Notes under the pieces: model-generated
What the model saw: only the letters and a program-made list of their open reading frames with translations
Database searches by the model: none
Told to the model about the DNA's origin: nothing
In this document: positions 15,861-17,579 of the stretch, piece by piece
Position numbering within the stretch: position 1 is the stretch's first letter
How the letters are laid out: every line of letters starts with the position of its first letter
Assembly: GCA_009923965.1 (NCBI GenBank)
Contig: RFSL01000004.1
Location: forward strand, 1 to 17,579
Reading direction: 5' to 3'
Length of the DNA: 17,579 nucleotides
Source of the DNA: Flavobacteriia bacterium
Lineage (GTDB): Bacteria; Bacteroidota; Bacteroidia; Flavobacteriales_D; Crocinitomicaceae
Translations under genes and position numbers: made by a program

Positions 15861-16111
15861 CTTTCTCAAACTCATTCTTAATCTATTTGTTGGGGTTTTC
15901 TGCTTCGTTTAATCCCTACGGAGTCAAAGAAAGGTTATATTTAGACACTTTTTTTATTTAAAACTAAGGTTATTAGATATCAAAGAATAATTATTGTGCC
16001 TTTTTAATAGAATAGTTTAATTATGATAAATCTATTAATAGTCTGTTTTGAATCTAATGGATGATTAAACTCGTGAAAAAAAAGAATTAATCTTCTTATC
16101 TTTTTTTAATC
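15861..16111. other. Non-coding spacer between tRNA-Arg and the helicase gene
   Basis: No open reading frame or RNA gene is supported here. The stretch 15890-15935 is more GC-rich than its surroundings. It contains GCTTCG (15902-15907) and GTCAAAGAAAGG (15923-15934), resembling the reverse complement of the structured element at the right end of the window. The remainder is AT-rich and featureless. Confidence 0.4.
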
Positions 16112-16119
16112 TATCTTTA
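16112..16119 (+). promoter_or_regulatory. Likely -7 box for the DEAD-box helicase gene
   Basis: TATCTTTA differs from TAnnTTTG only in the last base, and its downstream sequence CACAAATT is identical to that of the tRNA promoter. It would give a leader of about 50 bases. A second TATCTTT occurs 15 bases upstream (16097). Confidence 0.4.
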
Positions 16120-16176
16120 CACAAATTCTAGGTCTTCCATTTAAAATATTTGTCAAGCGTAGAATTATTTACGATT

Positions 16177-17376
16177 ATGACATTTAAAGAACTAAATCTT
16201 TTAGAGCCGATTTTAAACGCTCTTACCTCAGAGGGTTATACCAACCCAACTCCAATTCAAGAAAAAGCAATTCCAATTTTATTAGCTGGAAGAGATATTA
16301 TGGGCTGTGCTCAGACAGGAACAGGTAAAACAGCAGCTTTTGCAATTCCGATTTTACAGCGATTAACACAAATTCCACGGACATCTGGCAATAGAAGTAT
16401 TCGCTCTTTGATAGTAACACCAACTAGAGAATTAGCTATTCAAATTGAAGATAGTTTTAAGAGTTATGGTGCGAATCTTCCTTTAAAACATGCAGTAGTT
16501 TTTGGTGGTGTAAATCAAGCATCTCAAGTGAATCGCTTAAAAAATGGTGTGGATATCTTAATTGCAACTCCAGGCAGACTTTTAGATCTTGTGCAACAGG
16601 GTTTTATTAATTTAAAATCTCTTGAGATTTTTGTATTGGATGAGGCAGACCGAATGTTAGATATGGGTTTTATTCATGATGTAAAGAAAATCATTAAGAT
16701 TATTCCAGAAAAAAGACAAACACTTTTTTTCTCAGCAACAATGCCAAAAGAAATTACGAGCCTAGCAAATTCTATCCTGACAAATCCAAGTCATGTTGAA
16801 GTAAGCCCTGTTTCTTCAACGGCAGAAACAATTCAGCAAGAGTTGTATTACGTTGATACGGACCAGAAAAAAGAATTGTTATTGCATTTATTGGCAGAAC
16901 AAAAAATTTCTAATGCACTAGTATTTTCTAGAACCAAGCACGGAGCAGATAAAATTGTTAAGATTTTAAGTCGCGAAAAGATTAATGCTGCAGCAATACA
17001 TGGGAATAAATCGCAAAATGCTCGTCAAAATGCCTTGAATAGTTTTAAGGAAAGAACATTACGTGTCCTTGTGGCGACAGATATTGCAGCCAGAGGAATT
17101 GACATTGATGATTTAGAGTATGTCTTTAACTATGATCTACCAAATATTCCAGAAACCTATGTTCATAGAATTGGAAGAACGGGGAGGGCAGGAGCAAGCG
17201 GAAAAGCAATTTCCTTTTGTGATACAGAAGAAAGAGCTTATTTAAAAGACATCCAGAAATTGATTGGCTTAACTGTTCCTGTTGTGAACGAACATCCATT
17301 TCCCGCTACAGGAAAAATAAAAGTTAAATCTCCTGATACTCGTCCTCCGAGACAGAATTTTTACGGAAGGAGATAA
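16177..17376 (+). CDS. DEAD-box ATP-dependent RNA helicase (RhlE-like)
   Basis: ATP-dependent RNA-unwinding enzyme of the two-RecA-domain DEAD family, involved in ribosome assembly, RNA decay or cold adaptation. All motifs are present. Numbered from ATG 16177 (399 residues), they are: Q-motif around F3 to Q28; Walker A AQTGTGKT (45-52); PTRELAIQ; TPGR; DEAD (155-158); SAT (186-188); the motif IV region LVFSRTK; ATDIAARGID; and HRIGRTGR (330-337). The block DEADRMLDMGF and the short basic tail (about 370-399, ending RPPRQNFYGRR) favour RhlE over DbpA or CsdA. A TTG nine codons upstream (16150) is in frame, but the peptide MTFKELNLLEPIL is the usual family start. The gene is single, with its own likely promoter 57 bases upstream. 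Confidence 0.94.
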   Translation: MTFKELNLLEPILNALTSEGYTNPTPIQEKAIPILLAGRDIMGCAQTGTGKTAAFAIPILQRLTQIPRTSGNRSIRSLIVTPTRELAIQIEDSFKSYGANLPLKHAVVFGGVNQASQVNRLKNGVDILIATPGRLLDLVQQGFINLKSLEIFVLDEADRMLDMGFIHDVKKIIKIIPEKRQTLFFSATMPKEITSLANSILTNPSHVEVSPVSSTAETIQQELYYVDTDQKKELLLHLLAEQKISNALVFSRTKHGADKIVKILSREKINAAAIHGNKSQNARQNALNSFKERTLRVLVATDIAARGIDIDDLEYVFNYDLPNIPETYVHRIGRTGRAGASGKAISFCDTEERAYLKDIQKLIGLTVPVVNEHPFPATGKIKVKSPDTRPPRQNFYGRR

Positions 17377-17450
17377 AATTAGAAATGAATAATGATTTTT
17401 TGAGTGTACGCTTTTGTACCAACAATCAAAATCCTTATCAAATTTGTAAC

Positions 17451-17579
17451 GCGAACAATAATCTCAATTTGAGATATTATTCTATTTTCCTTTCTTTTTT
17501 TCTTGACAAAAAAAGAAACACCACGAAGTAGCAGCGAAGCTAAAAAAGTCAAGGCTCTGAATTTCTATTTTGTTCGCAA
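17451..17579. repeat. Structured, hairpin-rich element, possibly an interspersed repeat, cut by the right edge
   Basis: TTTCTTTTTTT (17491-17501) and AAAAAAAGAAA (17508-17518) form a perfect 11-base stem around the 6-base loop CTTGAC. That loop is exactly complementary to GTCAAG at 17548-17553. GCGAACAA (17451-17458) is mirrored by TTGTTCGC (17570-17577). A small hairpin, ATCTCA-ATT-TGAGAT (17461-17475), lies just inside the left copy and might weakly terminate helicase transcription. Similar CTTGAC/GTCAAG-bearing elements are, from memory, frequent between genes in Bacteroidota, but I cannot confirm copy number. No coding role is supported. Confidence 0.4.

Noticed and set aside
16150..16176. 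TTG start nine codons upstream for the DEAD-box helicase
   Set aside because: The ATG at 16177 gives the standard family N-terminus; the upstream residues are not family-like, and the TTG has no ribosome-binding site.
15732..16176. tRNA gene as an integration site for a mobile island
   Set aside because: No integrase, no direct repeat of the tRNA 3' end and no foreign-looking genes follow; the next gene is a normal helicase.
17385..17531. A 48-codon plus-strand frame just after the helicase gene
   Set aside because: It reads straight through the hairpin element, including its T-run and A-run, giving a low-complexity Phe/Lys end. This looks like chance coding over a repeat; no ribosome-binding site is seen.
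1..17579. A new defence, secondary-metabolite or mobile system
   Set aside because: Every gene of substantial length falls into a known housekeeping or envelope family, apart from unknown substrates or partners; no cluster of unknown genes is present.

Overview
The window is AT-rich, gene-dense chromosomal DNA from a member of the Bacteroidota, most likely the Flavobacteriia (order Flavobacteriales). The evidence is: a BatA-type von Willebrand protein, a GyrA with a variant GyrA box and a long acidic tail, a DnaJ with a shortened zinc region, promoters of the Bacteroidota type (TAnnTTTG at -7), almost no Shine-Dalgarno sequences, and a tRNA without an encoded CCA. A Fluviicola-like (Crocinitomicaceae) source would fit, but I cannot prove it from the sequence. 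No phage, transposase, integrase, CRISPR array or toxin-antitoxin gene is visible.

Layout. Positions 1-5457 (minus strand): DNA gyrase subunit A, then a secreted TPR protein, then the N-terminal 531 codons of a BatA/vWA membrane protein that runs off the left edge. Positions 5645-8158 (plus strand): ClpC, divergent from gyrA. Positions 8168-8890 (minus strand): a nitroreductase-family flavoprotein convergent with clpC. Positions 9081-13926 (plus strand): a tight cluster of grpE, dnaJ, a CPBP-family membrane protease, and an ABC-2 type ATPase and permease pair. It ends in a strong bidirectional terminator shared with the convergent small outer-membrane barrel gene (13986-14546, minus). Positions 14769-15656 (plus): a Ppx/GppA phosphatase. 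Positions 15732-15805: tRNA-Arg(TCG). Positions 16177-17376 (plus): a DEAD-box RNA helicase of the RhlE type. The last 130 bases contain a hairpin-rich segment that looks like an interspersed repeat.

How the genes fit together. Much of the window concerns protein quality control: ClpC unfolds substrates for ClpP, GrpE and DnaJ serve DnaK (not in this window), and a CPBP protease is translationally coupled to dnaJ. The ABC pair downstream has the architecture of NatA/NatB-like exporters. GyrA, the helicase and the tRNA are core information-processing genes.

This is mainly a housekeeping region, and I do not see a convincing new multi-gene system. The observations most worth checking are: the tRNA-Arg(TCG), where the usual G19:C56 contact between D-loop and T-loop appears replaced by U19:A56; the DnaJ that keeps only one of two zinc sites; the repeated TGACA sites before grpE; and the structured repeat at the right end.
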